Part shown: positions 1-8,258 of the stretch, in pieces
Layout: every line of letters starts with the position of its first letter
How positions within the stretch are numbered: the stretch's first letter is position 1
Assembly (NCBI GenBank): GCA_020352215.1
Contig: CP070675.1
Coordinates: 4,164,330-4,215,560, forward strand
DNA: 51,231 bases
Direction of reading: 5' to 3'
Source: Phycisphaerales bacterium
GTDB lineage: Bacteria; Planctomycetota; Phycisphaerae; Sedimentisphaerales; Anaerobacaceae
Position numbers and translations under genes: made by a program
The notes under the pieces: generated by a model
What the model saw: the letters and a program-made list of their open reading frames with translations, nothing else
Database searches by the model: none
Told to the model about the DNA's origin: nothing

Positions 1-1
1 G

Positions 2-820
2 AGACGCGAGGGACGCTACGATGTGGCCGAAGCGCTCGTCGAGGAAGCACTGGAACTGGCGCGGCAGGGGGAAGACCACCCCCGTGTATTCACTTCCATG
101 AGTCTACTCGGAGAAATCTACTCGCGACAGGGTCGCTACCGGGAGGCCGAGCCTTTGCTCACTGAATCGGTGGCGAGGGATCGTACGCTGTTCGGTCACT
201 ACGAATTGTATAACGTGAATCCGCTGGCTGAACTGTACGAGGAGCAGGACAAATATACCGAAGCAGAAAAATGGTTCAAAGAAGCGATCCAAAGTGGAAA
301 GGAACAGTCTCGCGCAGAACATCCCGAAACACTCAGGGCCATTAATGGTTTGGGACGGGTCTTGAGCAAGCAGGAACGTTACGAAGAGGCGAAGCTAACC
401 TTCAAGGACGCGCTGAACAAGGGTCGTAATCGGCTTGGGCCGGAACATCCTGAGGTCCTGGAGTCGATGAACGAGCTTGGCGTGCTTTACACAATACGGG
501 GCCAATACGAAGAGGCGCACCGGTTAATCAGCGATGTGCTGCAGGCAAGAGATAAGAAGCTCGGCGCCGACCATCCCGACACGCTGGAATCCAAGAACGA
601 TTTGGCTCTGCTATACAAAGAGGAAGCCCGGTATGATGAGGCGGAAAGTCTTCTGATTGAAGCACTGGAGGGCAGACGACGCAAGCTCGGCGATCAGCAT
701 CCGCATACGTTGGAGTCGCGGAACAGCCTGATCGAACTCTACGAGGCCTGGGACAAGCCTGAGAGAGCGGAACAGTGGCGGGCAAGGCTATCTCGGAGCC
801 AGGATGCGGAAGGGCGATAG
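2..820 (+). CDS. TPR-repeat protein, C-terminal part (kinesin-light-chain type TPRs)
   Basis: The open frame reaches the left edge of the window: codons before the first GTG (23) read as the end of another repeat (..GRYDVAEAL), so the gene starts upstream. It carries about six tandem 42-residue TPRs of the kinesin-light-chain kind, each with an LG.(E/D)HP...LES.N.L..LY....(R/Q)Y.EAE.L motif. Such repeats are protein-protein scaffolds; in planctomycetes they often form the C-terminal half of Ser/Thr kinases or secreted proteins. No kinase domain is visible because it would lie outside the window. The frame ends at 820, and a dockerin-like sequence follows immediately in another frame, suggesting the protein was once longer. 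The TPR assignment is secure; the overall function is unknown. Confidence 0.9.
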   Translation, partial: RREGRYDVAEALVEEALELARQGEDHPRVFTSMSLLGEIYSRQGRYREAEPLLTESVARDRTLFGHYELYNVNPLAELYEEQDKYTEAEKWFKEAIQSGKEQSRAEHPETLRAINGLGRVLSKQERYEEAKLTFKDALNKGRNRLGPEHPEVLESMNELGVLYTIRGQYEEAHRLISDVLQARDKKLGADHPDTLESKNDLALLYKEEARYDEAESLLIEALEGRRRKLGDQHPHTLESRNSLIELYEAWDKPERAEQWRARLSRSQDAEGR

Positions 821-959
821 CGAATCCGGGCCATATCCCGCCCCGGCCGATCTGGACCCGGCCTCGAACGGCCGCGTTGATCTCGGTGACATCTCAGTTC
901 TTACGGCGTTGTGGTTGGACAGGCCGTATACCACGGGTGGTGTGCCCGGCCGCTATTAG
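804..959 (+). pseudogene. Dockerin-like tail, frame-shifted from the TPR gene
   Basis: A 51-codon frame overlaps the end of the TPR gene by 17 nt and ends at TAG 957-959. It contains ADLDPASNGRVDLGDISVL followed by TALWLD, the Ca-binding loop plus helix typical of the dockerin-like or EF-hand tails at the C-termini of secreted planctomycete proteins. It lies in another frame from the TPR gene. Removing one G from the GGG at about 812-814 would fuse the two into a single protein. It has no ribosome binding site of its own. It is either the shifted C-terminus of the TPR protein or the product of a sequencing error in a G run. Confidence 0.55.
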
Positions 960-1001
960 GATGGCGTTGCTCGCCGATAGATGCTCCTCTATCGGCGGGC
1001 C

Positions 1002-1202
1002 TTAGGATACCTCTCGCTCGAACTCTCCACAGCAGCAGTCGGCGTCAACTTCGGGCCATCGTGGTTCACGCCCAACGTCTTTACCGCCTATCTGAAAGCT
1101 CGGCCCCGGTCGCGGCGAGTGTCTGCGGCATTCGCCCTTGCCGTCCTCCGCCTTCTCAGGTACAAAGAACCGACATTGGCCACATTTCTCATTGTCTTTC
1201 AT
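1002..1202 (-). CDS. Small Cys-rich protein (66 aa)
   Basis: The 66-residue protein opens with CGQCRFFVPE, then GECRRHSPRPG, then WPEVDADCCCGEFE. The arrangement CxxC...C...C(C)CG with conserved WP and RFF resembles a small rubredoxin-like or zinc-ribbon-like family in which four Cys bind a metal. The start is supported by GAGG upstream of the ATG at 1202. It is a separate gene between the TPR gene and the alpha-galactosidase, on the strand of the latter. There is no signal peptide, so it is probably cytoplasmic. The specific function is not recognised. An extra Cys (CCC) near the end is unusual. Confidence 0.7.
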   Translation of the reverse strand: MKDNEKCGQCRFFVPEKAEDGKGECRRHSPRPGPSFQIGGKDVGREPRWPEVDADCCCGEFEREVS

Positions 1203-1339
1203 ATTGACCTCATCTCAAATGAATCTCTGGGCCTTAGATTTGGGGCTTCTCGGGCCTTCTGTCCACACAATTGTTGGTTGGCAACCGTCTATGCGCACGG
1301 CAAGATTCGGCGCACTGCTGTCTGGACCTTGGCTGAACT

Positions 1340-3355
1340 TCAGCGGACTGGGAACAGGCGGACGAGGACGGCGCCGTGGCGGGGGACCTCCGCGCTGAAA
1401 CTGCTCTCGAATATCCCGATGTCCTTCTGGCGCCACAGGTCGCGGACCCGCTGCTTGCCGGAGATGCCTAAGTCGGGCCACCGGGCCGTCACGGTGGTGG
1501 CGATCTCGCCGGTGTTGAACAGGCCTACGGCCTTTGAGCCGTCTTCCATGTCCTTGGCCCAGACGTGACGGTCATCTTCTTGCGAGATGCGGCTTGCCTG
1601 GCGCCCGAGCGGGTCCTGGTCTATCTCAATGACCTCATCGTTGGTGAGCAGGCTGAGCGTGAATTCGTCCAGTTTGGTCATGTCACCGCTGAAGATCAGC
1701 GGGGCGGCCAGCAGGCACCAGAGTGACACATGTGTGTACTGCTCATTCGGGCTCAGAGGCGTGGGCCTCAGCGCTCCCTTCCAGCCGATCCATCCGATCA
1801 GAAGATAGTCGGGGTCGTTCCAGTGGCCTGGGCCGGCCCACTTTTCCTTGCCGTCGTGGAAGAAGCCGTATCTGACGACGTTGTCATAGAGGCTGGTCGC
1901 GATGCCGAGGTCGCCGGTCGTCCGCCAGCAATGCCCGCCGACTTCGGCTCCCCACTCCCAGACATTGCTCATCCCGTACTGACAGAGATTGTAGATGAAG
2001 TCACGGTCCAGCTTGGCGAGGGCCGCCTTCATAACAAAATACGGCTTCTGCCGTTCGTCCAGGCTGTTGTCCTTGGCGATCCTGCCGTACGAGCACCAAT
2101 CGTACTTGAGGAAGTCGAATCCCCACTCGGCAAATCGCTGGGCATCCAGTTCTTCGTGCTGATAAGTCCCGGTATATCCAGCACAGGTCAGCGGGCCCGG
2201 TGAGGTGTACAGTCCGGCCTTGAGGCCCTTGCTGTGAATGTAGTCCGTCAGACCTTTCATATCCGGGAAGTTGCGGTTGGAATTGATTTTGCCTGCGGCG
2301 TCTCTGGGCTCGCCGCCGATGGCGGGGTCGTTCGAGTCCGGCTTTATCATCCAGCCGTCATCGATATTGACGTACGAGTAACCGTGATTGATCATGCCAG
2401 TATTGACCATCGCATCGGCTGCATCCCGCATCATTTTGTCGGTGACCGTTGTAAAGAAACAGTACCAGCTGTTCCAGCCCATCGGTGGCGTCAGCGCCAG
2501 CTTGTCCCCAACGACAATGCGCAGTTCCCGCTCGGTTTCGCCCAGGGCATTTTTGGCGCCAAGAGTCGCAACGTACTTACCCCTCTTAGCGACCGAGCCT
2601 GTGATTCGTCCGGTCCGTTTATCCAGCCGCAAACCGTCCGGCAATCGCTTGGCAGAGAACTCCATCGGCCGGTTACCCGTTGCGGGGATCGTGAACAAGA
2701 AGGGCGAGCCCGGCCGGACACCAAAAACCTTCGCGCCGTTTATTCGCGGCTTGGGTGATGGCTTCGGCGTGAGAATAATCGCCTTCTCCACGGGCGGGTC
2801 AATCGCCTCGGGCTTATCACCGACGATTTCGAACTTTGCATCCGCCCAGTTCGCGTGGTCGTAGCTGACTCCGTCGCCGCCCGACTTGACAAGGAGCATC
2901 AGTGTCTTGACCCCGCGGAGATCGACGTCAGCCTCTCGGGCGCGGTCGCCGGCCTTGATGAGACCGCTGGTCCATAGCAGCTTATGGTCGCCGTAAACGC
3001 GGAACTCCACGCTTCCCACGTTGCCGTTTACCTCGTCATCCACGCCGACAAAGGCCGAAAATCGCTTCGCGTCCCGTTTGAGATCGATGTACATTGCGCT
3101 TGTGGCGTGCGTCCCCACCCCCTTGTCGAATCTCTTGCCTCCGATCGAGATGGGTTTCTCCTGGACCGACCGGTCAATCTGGGGCTCGCCCCATCCGGCC
3201 GTCATTTTGCCAAGGTCCAGCGAAGATAGCCAGACGGTCTCTCTTTCGGCTGAATCGGCCGCCCACGTCGGCAGCACCAACAGCATCAGGGCCGCGCCGG
3301 CTGCCATAGCACGCGACAGAAACGACTCTTTTTTAACGCCATACTCCGGATTCAT
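1340..3355 (-). CDS. Secreted GH27 alpha-galactosidase with NPCBM and Ig-like domains
   Basis: A signal peptide (residues 1 to about 33, ending ..LPTWAADS) is followed by an NPCBM/NEW2 carbohydrate-binding domain (about 40-175, with KRFDKGVGTHATS), a putative Ig-like domain (about 215-285, LPDGLRLDKRTGRITG) and a GH27 catalytic barrel from LTPPMGWNSWYCF. Visible active-site landmarks are DDGWM, the nucleophile region FLKYDWCSYG, CWRTTGDLG holding the acid/base Asp, and the NDPDYLLIGW region. The family releases terminal alpha-galactose or related residues from glycans. A clear TTAGGAG ribosome site precedes the ATG at 3355. The protein is full length at 671 aa. It probably acts outside the cytoplasm on plant or algal polysaccharide. 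The substrate cannot be read from the sequence. Confidence 0.95.
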   Translation of the reverse strand: MNPEYGVKKESFLSRAMAAGAALMLLVLPTWAADSAERETVWLSSLDLGKMTAGWGEPQIDRSVQEKPISIGGKRFDKGVGTHATSAMYIDLKRDAKRFSAFVGVDDEVNGNVGSVEFRVYGDHKLLWTSGLIKAGDRAREADVDLRGVKTLMLLVKSGGDGVSYDHANWADAKFEIVGDKPEAIDPPVEKAIILTPKPSPKPRINGAKVFGVRPGSPFLFTIPATGNRPMEFSAKRLPDGLRLDKRTGRITGSVAKRGKYVATLGAKNALGETERELRIVVGDKLALTPPMGWNSWYCFFTTVTDKMMRDAADAMVNTGMINHGYSYVNIDDGWMIKPDSNDPAIGGEPRDAAGKINSNRNFPDMKGLTDYIHSKGLKAGLYTSPGPLTCAGYTGTYQHEELDAQRFAEWGFDFLKYDWCSYGRIAKDNSLDERQKPYFVMKAALAKLDRDFIYNLCQYGMSNVWEWGAEVGGHCWRTTGDLGIATSLYDNVVRYGFFHDGKEKWAGPGHWNDPDYLLIGWIGWKGALRPTPLSPNEQYTHVSLWCLLAAPLIFSGDMTKLDEFTLSLLTNDEVIEIDQDPLGRQASRISQEDDRHVWAKDMEDGSKAVGLFNTGEIATTVTARWPDLGISGKQRVRDLWRQKDIGIFESSFSAEVPRHGAVLVRLFPVR

Positions 3356-3524
3356 TGCTATCTCCTAAGAACAAACGAGAACTCGGCCTGCTCGGCAGGG
3401 CGGTCGGCATTCTTCGACAGTGGATACGATACCGTCAAATCAGGCGGTTATCAATAGGGGCCTTTTGGCTTTCCACATGGGAATCTCTTGCCCGGAAGAC
3501 AAGTTGCCGGTATGATCTACGATT

Positions 3525-4673
3525 ATGAAGACGGTGCGTTTCGGGATCATCGGCTGCGGGGTGATGGGCCGTGAGTTCGCAAGCGCTGCGGCTCGCTGTT
3601 TTCATCTGCCCGAACTGAGATTGCGCCCGGAGGTAGTGGCGATCTGTAATCGCTCTCTTACGCCCGAGAGAATCGATTGGTTCACCGACAACATACCGAC
3701 TATTGAGCAGGTCACAGGCGACTATCGCGAGCTCCTGGCGAACCCGGACGTCGACGCGGCGTATATCGCGGTCCCCCATAATCTACACGAGGAGCTATAC
3801 TGTGCAGCCGTACGGGCGGGCAAGCACCTGATGGGGGAAAAGCCCTTCGGCATCGACCGCAAGGCGAACAACGCGATCCTGGCCTGCATTGAGAAGCACC
3901 CCGATCGTCTTGTCCGGTGTGTGTCGCAGTTCATGTTTTTCCCGGCGGTGCAGCGAATAGGGCGGATGGTTGAGGCCGATGCCTTCGGCGAAATCATTGA
4001 GGTGAGCGCGGGATTTCTGCACTGCAGCGACCTGAATCCCGACAAGCCCATTAACTGGAAGCGAATGGTCGAGTACAACGGGGAATATGGCTGTATGGGC
4101 GACTTGGGTTCGCACGCCAGTTATGTCCCTATCCGGGCCGGCTGGGAACCGCTGAATGTTCGGGCCGTTCTGTCCAACATAGTATTGGAGCGTCGCGATG
4201 GAAAAGGCCGAACAGTCCCGTGTGACACCTGGGACAATGCAACCCTTGTGTGCGAGGCCGGCGCCGCCAATTCAGCGCGTGTATTTCCGCTGACTCTCAA
4301 GATCCAGCGAATCGCACCCGGTGAAAAGAACAACTGGTACCTGCAAGTATTAGGCACGAAGGCTTGCGCCAGATTCAGCACGAAAAGTGCCAACACGCTC
4401 GAAATCCTGGAGTACACCGGCGGTGAGCAGGCCTGGCAGAGAATTGACATGGGACATGAAGTTGCGTACAGGTCGATTACGCCAGAGGGACATCAGTTTG
4501 GTATGTCCGATGCGATCTTGCAGATGCTGGGGGCATTTCTGCACGAGCTTGGCGAAGGTAAGTCCCCATCCCGGTTCGCCGGCTGTGTCACCCCTGAGGA
4601 AACAGCCCTGGCTCACCGGCTTTTCACGGCCGCCTTGGAGTCGCACAACAAAGGCACAGTTGTCGCCCTATGA
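3525..4673 (+). CDS. Gfo/Idh/MocA family oxidoreductase
   Basis: The N-terminal Rossmann motif GIIGCGVMG (residues 7-15) binds NAD(P); the EKPFG motif around residue 105 carries the conserved Lys of the family. The C-terminal alpha/beta domain (about 130-370) is full length. These enzymes reduce or oxidise sugars, inositols and related polyols. The gene is divergent from the alpha-galactosidase (about 170 bp apart), so both may serve sugar catabolism, which is inference. No strong ribosome site is seen before the ATG. There is no Tat signal, so it is cytoplasmic, unlike many secreted planctomycete members. The exact substrate is unknown. Confidence 0.93.
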   Translation: MKTVRFGIIGCGVMGREFASAAARCFHLPELRLRPEVVAICNRSLTPERIDWFTDNIPTIEQVTGDYRELLANPDVDAAYIAVPHNLHEELYCAAVRAGKHLMGEKPFGIDRKANNAILACIEKHPDRLVRCVSQFMFFPAVQRIGRMVEADAFGEIIEVSAGFLHCSDLNPDKPINWKRMVEYNGEYGCMGDLGSHASYVPIRAGWEPLNVRAVLSNIVLERRDGKGRTVPCDTWDNATLVCEAGAANSARVFPLTLKIQRIAPGEKNNWYLQVLGTKACARFSTKSANTLEILEYTGGEQAWQRIDMGHEVAYRSITPEGHQFGMSDAILQMLGAFLHELGEGKSPSRFAGCVTPEETALAHRLFTAALESHNKGTVVAL

Positions 4674-4724
4674 CGAGCGGGTCAAGTGGCTTGGGGGCAG
4701 CTGAGGCAAAATCTTTGAGGGGAT

Positions 4725-5303
4725 ATGAGCACTACCGTCCTTCAGATTGACGGGCTTGGCCCGGTCGAAGTAGCCGTCGCAAGATCCAGCAGAGCCAAAC
4801 GGGTCAGTGTCACGATAAAGCCCGATCAGACTGTATCGCTGACGGTCCCACGAAGAAGGGCCTTGGCGGAGGCCCATGAGTTTCTGCAGTCTAAAATCCC
4901 TTGGATCGCGAAGCATTTGCAGAGACTGCGGAGGTCGGCACAGGCGCCGGGTGGGGCCCAACCGGCCCAAATAGACAAGGCAAAGGCCGAGACTTTTCTC
5001 AAGGCCAGATTGCAGCAATTGGCGGCGCGTCACAATTTCGGATGCGCCAAGGTCACGATCCGAAATCAGAAGACAAAATGGGGCAGTTGCTCGGCCAAGA
5101 ACAACATCAGTCTGAATGTGAACCTGGCCAGACTGCCTGCAGACCTGAGAGATTACGTGATATTGCATGAACTGTTGCACACCAGGATAAAGAACCACAG
5201 CCAGAAATTCTGGCGGGAGATGGACAGACTGCTCGGTGACGGAAAAGGCAAACAGAAGAGGCTGAAGGAGTGTGGATTGCACCCGATAATTGACTGCGGT
5301 TAG
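4725..5303 (+). CDS. YgjP/DUF45-type metal-dependent hydrolase
   Basis: The 192-aa protein has the SprT/YgjP zinc-metallopeptidase core: KTKWGSCS around residue 117, then HELLH at 148-152 and a downstream H158 in KNHSQKFW, giving three His for Zn with Glu149 as catalytic base. The N-terminal beta-rich part (RAKRVSVTIKPDQTVSLTVP) is typical of the family. GAGGGG lies just upstream of the ATG. It lies 51 bp downstream of the oxidoreductase on the same strand and may be co-transcribed. Family members are sometimes found next to restriction systems; none is visible here. The physiological substrate is unknown. Confidence 0.9.
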   Translation: MSTTVLQIDGLGPVEVAVARSSRAKRVSVTIKPDQTVSLTVPRRRALAEAHEFLQSKIPWIAKHLQRLRRSAQAPGGAQPAQIDKAKAETFLKARLQQLAARHNFGCAKVTIRNQKTKWGSCSAKNNISLNVNLARLPADLRDYVILHELLHTRIKNHSQKFWREMDRLLGDGKGKQKRLKECGLHPIIDCG

Positions 5304-5437
5304 GCCTTTGGCCCGGCGGTCGAGACGGAAAGGGGTTGTCACAGCCCGCAGATGGTCCTTGCGCAGGTAGGGGACACATGGCAAGGTTGCCAGAAATGGC
5401 CCGCTGCGTTCTTGCTTCGCCCGCGATGCCCGCTGCC

Positions 5438-5944
5438 CTATTGGACCTGTGTTTTGGCCCAGTAGAGCACGGCGATTGTCACCGCGATCAGCAGTATCAA
5501 AAAGAGCAGGCCGTACATCCTGCGGCGGTCGCCAGATGATGCTTTCAGACCAAACAGGCCGCAGACCGTGCTGCATACCCAAGTCCAGTGAAGGCAAACA
5601 TGTATGACTACGAGGGTCACCGTTGCCACGGCGAGATAGAAGTGTACCTTGCCGAAGTCGTGCCGGTCCAATCCCCATAGGGTGAGGGCGTTCTCTTGTG
5701 TGCACCCGCTGCCCGAGCAACTGCCGCAAGGGGGCAGCACATAGTGAATCAACAGGCCCGTTACGGCCAGGGCAAAGAGCACCGCGAACGAAGCCAGGTC
5801 TATCCAGAAGTTCAGTGTGTTGACTTTCACCGGCGCACGCCTGATGCCTGTTCCAAAAAAGGTGCGAGTTGCTGATCGGCGCCTACTGTGACCCGATTCG
5901 ATTGCTTCACGTTCATTGTTGCGGGGCCCGCGGCCTTTGTTCAA
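5438..5944 (-). CDS. DUF4405-like four-helix membrane protein (cytochrome b-like)
   Basis: A short membrane protein with about four helices: LASFAVLFALAVTGLLIHY, a short extracytoplasmic loop PPCGSCSGSGC, FYLAVATVTLVVIHVCLHW, and GLLFLILLIAVTIAVLYW. His residues sit inside or next to helices (LLIHY, GKVHFY, VIHVCLHW), as in di-haem cytochrome b561 and DUF4405 proteins. The longest frame starts at a TTG (5944) with a weak AAGG. A GTG at 5830 just before the first helix would give 130 residues, closer to the usual family size, so the start is uncertain. It lies 81 bp downstream of a membrane-anchored Cys-rich protein and both face the outside with Cys clusters, suggesting a joint redox or metal role (inference). 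Confidence 0.8.
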   Translation of the reverse strand: MNKGRGPRNNEREAIESGHSRRRSATRTFFGTGIRRAPVKVNTLNFWIDLASFAVLFALAVTGLLIHYVLPPCGSCSGSGCTQENALTLWGLDRHDFGKVHFYLAVATVTLVVIHVCLHWTWVCSTVCGLFGLKASSGDRRRMYGLLFLILLIAVTIAVLYWAKTQVQ

Positions 5945-6025
5945 GCGCCTTGTCGTCGTTACCGAGCAGCCTGTCCGAGTCTGGTCCGGAGTCTCGGACC
6001 GATAGCACGGATGTACCTGGCCACT

Positions 6026-6418
6026 CTATTCCTGCGAAAGGCCCGTGGCTTTTTCCACGCAAGATGGCTGGTCCGGGCAGCGGGCCTCTTCCACAAAGGG
6101 GCATCCAACCTGTTTGTCACAGCAGCCATCGGCCGCGGACGCTTTCGTGCAAACACCCTGTTCGCCGGCCTGGCCCGGCTGCTCCGCCGAACACTTCACG
6201 CCGGAAGGGCAGGAGGCACAGGAGGCTGCTTCGCCGCAGGGCAAGAGTCTTTCTGACGTGCCTGCATCTGTCAGCAGGCCGTGGCCTACAACGGCGCCGA
6301 CCAGCAGGATCGAGGCCACCAACAACATCATTCTCCAGCTCACATTAACCTTGCTTGCCGAAGCCGGTTCAGAAGCGGGTCGGACATCCTCAAAATCTTC
6401 GTCGCTGTGTCTTTTCAT
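6026..6418 (-). CDS. Membrane-anchored Cys-rich protein (130 aa)
   Basis: The start at ATG 6418 is fixed by a strong AAAAGGAG seven bases upstream; a longer frame to 6484 lacks this. An acidic N-tail (KRHSDEDFED) is followed by one membrane helix (WRMMLLVASILLVGAVVGHGLL) and a roughly 70-residue domain with ten Cys, including CASC, CC and paired C..C spacings, but no CxxCH haem motif. The protein is probably exported and anchored, with Cys forming disulphides or metal/Fe-S sites. It lies directly upstream of the DUF4405-like gene on the same strand. No known family is recognised. Confidence 0.75.
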   Translation of the reverse strand: MKRHSDEDFEDVRPASEPASASKVNVSWRMMLLVASILLVGAVVGHGLLTDAGTSERLLPCGEAASCASCPSGVKCSAEQPGQAGEQGVCTKASAADGCCDKQVGCPFVEEARCPDQPSCVEKATGLSQE

Positions 6419-6484
6419 CAAAGTTCTCCTTTTCAAAACATAGTCGCGGTATTTTGCTGAGCTACCCGGCGACAGGTCTTTCAC

Positions 6485-7064
6485 CTGATGTCTGGACTTC
6501 GCGACATGTCTCTACTCAAAGCCCCTCGTTCACCACGAATCCACAAAACTGCCCCAGCTCAACTTCAGCATATGATACTATATTCGCGTTGGGGATGCAA
6601 ATGTCCCGATTGGCCGGCCGAATTGACGGAGCGCCCGCATGGGGGGCTGTTCGCTGCTGCTGTGGTGTCCGGGTGTTGCGCCGCACGACCTGGAGAGAAG
6701 CGGGCTGAGGTAGCGGAGGGAGAGGAGTGGAAAGACAACCCCAGCCCGCAATGTGGCAAAACTCAGTGGTCCTTAAACGTTCTCATACGTCCGGCCCAGT
6801 TCTCAATCGACCTTCTGAGGAACTGAAGAGCCGCTCAGGTTCATCAGATTCTCCTCCATTCTGCCCTTGTCATCTCTTGTTCACGTTAAGAACGGTGCAG
6901 CCCAGTCATAGTCGTTACGACCGGTTGTTCGATGAGGGTGAGCACTCTCCGCCGCCCAACAGTAGGGCTACGGACGCCCCGCCATTTTCTCCCGCAGTTC
7001 ATGGTAGTCTCCCTGCCAAGTCGGGTCGATTATACAGCGCGGCCCATAGGGAAATCAAGGAAAG
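6485..7064. other. Intergenic region with no supported gene
   Basis: About 580 bp between the Cys-rich protein gene and the tRNA terminator. Open frames here have no ribosome site and no protein-like composition. On the minus strand TTGCAT (6600-6595) and TATCAT (6577-6572), 17 bp apart, form a weak promoter candidate for the Cys-rich gene. Otherwise I see nothing. Confidence 0.4.
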
Positions 7065-7098
7065 AAAAAAGCGTCGGGGGGGCAAAATCCCTCGACGC
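7065..7098 (-). terminator. Intrinsic terminator of tRNA-Pro
   Basis: On the minus strand GCGTCG-A-GGG pairs across a short ATTTTG loop with CCC-CC-CGACGC and is followed at once by TTTTTT (7070-7065). It lies about 18 nt past the tRNA 3' end in the direction of transcription, so it is the expected rho-independent terminator of the single-gene tRNA unit. Confidence 0.85.
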
Positions 7099-7115
7099 CA
7101 CGTGCGTTGCACAAG

Positions 7116-7190
7116 TCGGGGCGACAGGACTTGAACCTGCGACCTCTTGACCCCCAGTCAAGCGCGCTAGCCAAACTGCGCCACGCCCCG
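7116..7190 (-). tRNA. tRNA-Pro (anticodon GGG)
   Basis: The minus strand folds as a full cloverleaf. The acceptor CGGGGCG pairs with CGCCCCG plus discriminator A. The D arm is GCGC..GCGC. The anticodon stem CTTGA/TCAAG encloses the loop CTGGGGG, giving anticodon GGG (proline). The T arm contains GGTTCAAGTCC. The 3' CCA is not encoded. The length is 75 nt. A TATTAT box lies about 17 nt upstream as a possible -10. A terminator follows. Confidence 0.97.
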
Positions 7191-7354
7191 CACTTTTGAC
7201 CGTATTCTATAATAAAGCGTCCAGCAGACAAAGGCATTTCGGCGGAAAATTCCGGGAATTTCTGTGCCGAAATGGTGCAAACGCACGTTTTTTCGGGTTT
7301 TCTCGCCGATCGCGGGGATTTGCAGAAAATTTCCAGGAAATACGTAAAGAGGGC

Positions 7355-7384
7355 TTGACAAAGTTAGGCGAGCCTAACTATAAT
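7355..7384 (+). promoter_or_regulatory. Sigma-70 type promoter of the dtxR-feoB operon
   Basis: TTGACA (7355-7360) and TATAAT (7379-7384) are both perfect consensus boxes with an 18-bp spacer. Transcription would begin near 7391, about 45 nt before the DtxR-family gene. The spacer is almost entirely filled by a perfect palindrome. Confidence 0.9.
7362..7379. promoter_or_regulatory. Palindromic DtxR/IdeR-type metal box
   Basis: AGTTAGGC-GA-GCCTAACT is a perfect 8-2-8 inverted repeat placed between the -35 and -10 boxes. The half-site TTAGGC/GCCTAA closely matches the TTAGG..AGCCTAA core of DtxR/IdeR iron boxes. Binding there would exclude RNA polymerase, so metal-loaded DtxR protein encoded just downstream probably represses its own operon with feoB. 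Confidence 0.85.
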
Positions 7385-7435
7385 CAGTGAGATGGTCTGT
7401 TGTGGACCCCTGTGTTGCAGTAATCGTGAGAAAGG

Positions 7436-8173
7436 ATGGCAGCTGTGGCTTCGGCCGAGAGCCATAATCTCAGTGCCTCGTTGGAGGACTACCTTGAAGC
7501 GATTCTCAATCTTGAGCGAACGTCCAACGTTGCGCGTAGCAGAGATATCGCCAAACTGCTCGGCGTGTCCAAGTCCTCGGTTACGGGCGCACTTCGAGTC
7601 CTGAAGAAGAAAGGTTTGGCGAACTACGAGCCGTACGACTATGTCACCCTGACCGATTCGGGTCAGGCGGTCGCGCAGGAGATCGCGAAGAAACATGACG
7701 TTCTGACTTCTTTCTTCGTGGATGTCTTAGGTGTGGAAGCTGAAGCTGCGCAGCGGGCCGCTTGCGAAGCCGAACATGCTCTCGGCTCGGAGATCATATC
7801 GAGACTCTTGTGTTTTATCGAGTACATGACCGAGAGCGGAAAGAACGGCCGTGACGTGGCGGGTGAGTTTGGGCGATTCTGTGAGAAGCGGCTGGGCAAC
7901 GGAGAATACGAGCCGCGCAAACAGATGGCAATAGATTCGACGGAAGAGAAGCGGAAAAGACCGTTGTCAACGGTCAAGGCAGGCGAGACGGTCAGGGTGG
8001 CTGGCGTAGTGGCCGGGCGAGACTTGAACAACAGACTTGCCTCAATGGGCCTTGTACCCAACGTTGAGATAAAGGTCATGAGCAACCAGCATCCGGGGCC
8101 TTTTGTGATAAGCGTGAAAGAGTCCCGGATGATGTTGGGCAGGGGGATGGCTCAGAAGATCATGGTACTGTAA
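7436..8173 (+). CDS. DtxR-family metalloregulator fused to a FeoA domain
   Basis: The N-terminal winged helix (residues about 14-75, LEDYLEAILNLE then RDIAKLLGVSKSSVTGALRVL) is followed by the DtxR dimerisation/metal domain. CEAEH at 110-114 supplies Cys110, Glu113 and His114, the iron-type metal site (MntR has Glu in place of the Cys). A FeoA/SH3-like domain ends the protein (about 172-245, LNNRLASMGLVPNVEIKV). The ATG at 7436 abuts AAAGG with no spacing; a GTG at 7445 would place AAAGG nine bases upstream and may be the true start. It precedes feoB by 85 bp under a promoter bearing a DtxR-like box, which suggests an iron-sensing autoregulator of ferrous uptake. Whether the FeoA part also assists FeoB is open. 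Confidence 0.94.
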   Translation: MAAVASAESHNLSASLEDYLEAILNLERTSNVARSRDIAKLLGVSKSSVTGALRVLKKKGLANYEPYDYVTLTDSGQAVAQEIAKKHDVLTSFFVDVLGVEAEAAQRAACEAEHALGSEIISRLLCFIEYMTESGKNGRDVAGEFGRFCEKRLGNGEYEPRKQMAIDSTEEKRKRPLSTVKAGETVRVAGVVAGRDLNNRLASMGLVPNVEIKVMSNQHPGPFVISVKESRMMLGRGMAQKIMVL

Positions 8174-8258
8174 GATATGTCGGCCCTCGGCGTATGCGGT
8201 GTTTTTGCGGACACATAATCCGGCACATCCAAATCTCTCGAATGGGGTAGTCGCGATC

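Noticed and set aside
4668..5729. 353-aa minus-strand frame
   Set aside because: It is the antisense shadow of the YgjP-type gene and part of the DUF4405 region, with no protein-like motifs.
6488..7150. Several open frames before the tRNA
   Set aside because: Random-looking composition, no start signals; two of them read through the tRNA and its terminator.
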